From CAYXVU01 sp964468725 (GTDB lineage Bacteria > Acidobacteriota > Blastocatellia > UBA7656): 6,768 nucleotides of DNA. The notes under the pieces are model-generated. The model was given only the letters and a program-made list of their open reading frames with translations, was not told the DNA's origin and ran no database searches. The translations under genes and the position numbers were made by a program. Location of the stretch: NCBI GenBank assembly GCA_964468725.1, contig CAYXVU010000293.1, positions 1-6,768 of the forward strand, written 5' to 3'. Shown here piece by piece: positions 6,515 through 6,768 of this stretch (the stretch's first letter is position 1; each line of letters opens with the position of its first letter).

Positions 6515-6560
6515 TTCACCGCAGAGGCGCAGAGAACGCAAAGACAGCGCAGAGAACAGC
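6515..6560 (+). repeat. GCAGAG-type dispersed intergenic repeat
   Basis: The segment begins TTCACCGCAGAGGCGCAG and continues with spaced GCAGAG/GCAAAG units about 10-12 bases apart. It matches a repeat that I recognise from intergenic DNA of many bacteria, where it produces spurious peptides of the type FTAEAQRTQR. It has no known function. Confidence 0.6.
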
Positions 6561-6675
6561 AAAAGAGGATGCCCGATAACCAACTAGCCTGTGGTCAGCA
6601 ACACCGCTTGCGTTTGCTGAAGCCGGATGCCGCGCGAGTCTGCTCTCTTTCTAGCAAGGCAAGATGATGATATAA

Positions 6676-6768
6676 GCACGCCTGCGCGGAATCTTGGCAT
6701 GTCTGCGAACCCTTCTATCACGCCTGACAATAGAGTTGTCAGGCGTGCGAACTCTATTGCCGTGCCTG
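6676..6768. repeat. cluster of overlapping inverted repeats, cut by the window edge
   Basis: CACGCCTGACAA (6719-6730) and TTGTCAGGCGTG (6736-6747) form a perfect 12-bp stem with a TAGAG loop. CAATAGAGT (6728-6736), which spans that loop, is perfectly complementary to ACTCTATTG (6751-6759). GCACGCCTG at 6676-6684 can also pair with CAGGCGTGC (6740-6748), and CAGGCGTG (6740-6747) can pair with CGTGCCTG (6761-6768) using two wobbles. The first hairpin lacks a T-run. The unit probably continues beyond the window. Confidence 0.65.

Larger units (their letters stand above)
6324..6768. other. non-coding region at the right edge
   Basis: This stretch holds the promoter and ribosome site of the minus-strand gene, an AT-rich segment, a GCAGAG-type repeat and a terminal hairpin cluster. 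A 72-codon open frame at 6449-6667 (+) runs through the repeat and has no family resemblance, so it is not called as a gene. A weak 7-bp inverted pair lies at 6595-6601 and 6614-6620. Confidence 0.6.

Noticed and set aside
6449..6667. Small plus-strand frame of 72 codons containing FTAEAQRTQR
   Set aside because: This peptide is the usual spurious translation of the GCAGAG-type repeat, and the rest is non-conserved.

Overview
The window looks like chromosomal DNA of moderately high GC content from a Gram-negative bacterium. The supporting signs are a lipoprotein signal, a signal peptide on a polytopic permease, and Shine-Dalgarno-led operons. The protein flavour and the interspersed palindromic and GCAGAG-type intergenic repeats recall Acidobacteriota (Blastocatellia-like genomes). 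That assignment is an impression from family resemblance, not something the bases prove.

Layout. Positions 1-702 hold the C-terminal half of a DUF4331-family secreted protein, cut by the window edge. A strong hairpin (717-749) separates it from a tightly packed plus-strand run of four genes: a TPR lipoprotein (809-2149), a NicO-family nickel/cobalt-type permease with a large extracytoplasmic domain, an EF-hand loop and a huge His-rich loop (2175-3914), a second shorter NiCoT/UreH-like permease with its own His-rich loop (3927-4652), and a membrane-anchored alpha/beta hydrolase (4668-5546). Gaps inside the run are 12 to 25 bases, so co-transcription is likely. After a roughly 400-base convergent intergenic region with a 124-bp MITE-like palindromic element (5681-5804) comes a minus-strand gene for a small helical protein of unknown function (5955-6323). 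It has a clear Shine-Dalgarno sequence and a plausible sigma-70 promoter. The last 370 bases are non-coding and carry a GCAGAG-type dispersed repeat and a nested hairpin cluster that runs to the window edge.

How the genes may work together. The two permeases share the histidine-rich chemistry of Ni2+/Co2+ (or possibly Zn2+) transporters. The TPR lipoprotein and the DUF4331 protein are envelope or secreted factors next to them. The simplest reading is an envelope module for handling a transition metal. Neither the direction of transport nor the metal can be read from this window, and no urease, hydrogenase or cobalamin gene is present to identify the metal's use. The hydrolase has a complete catalytic triad but no obvious place in metal transport.
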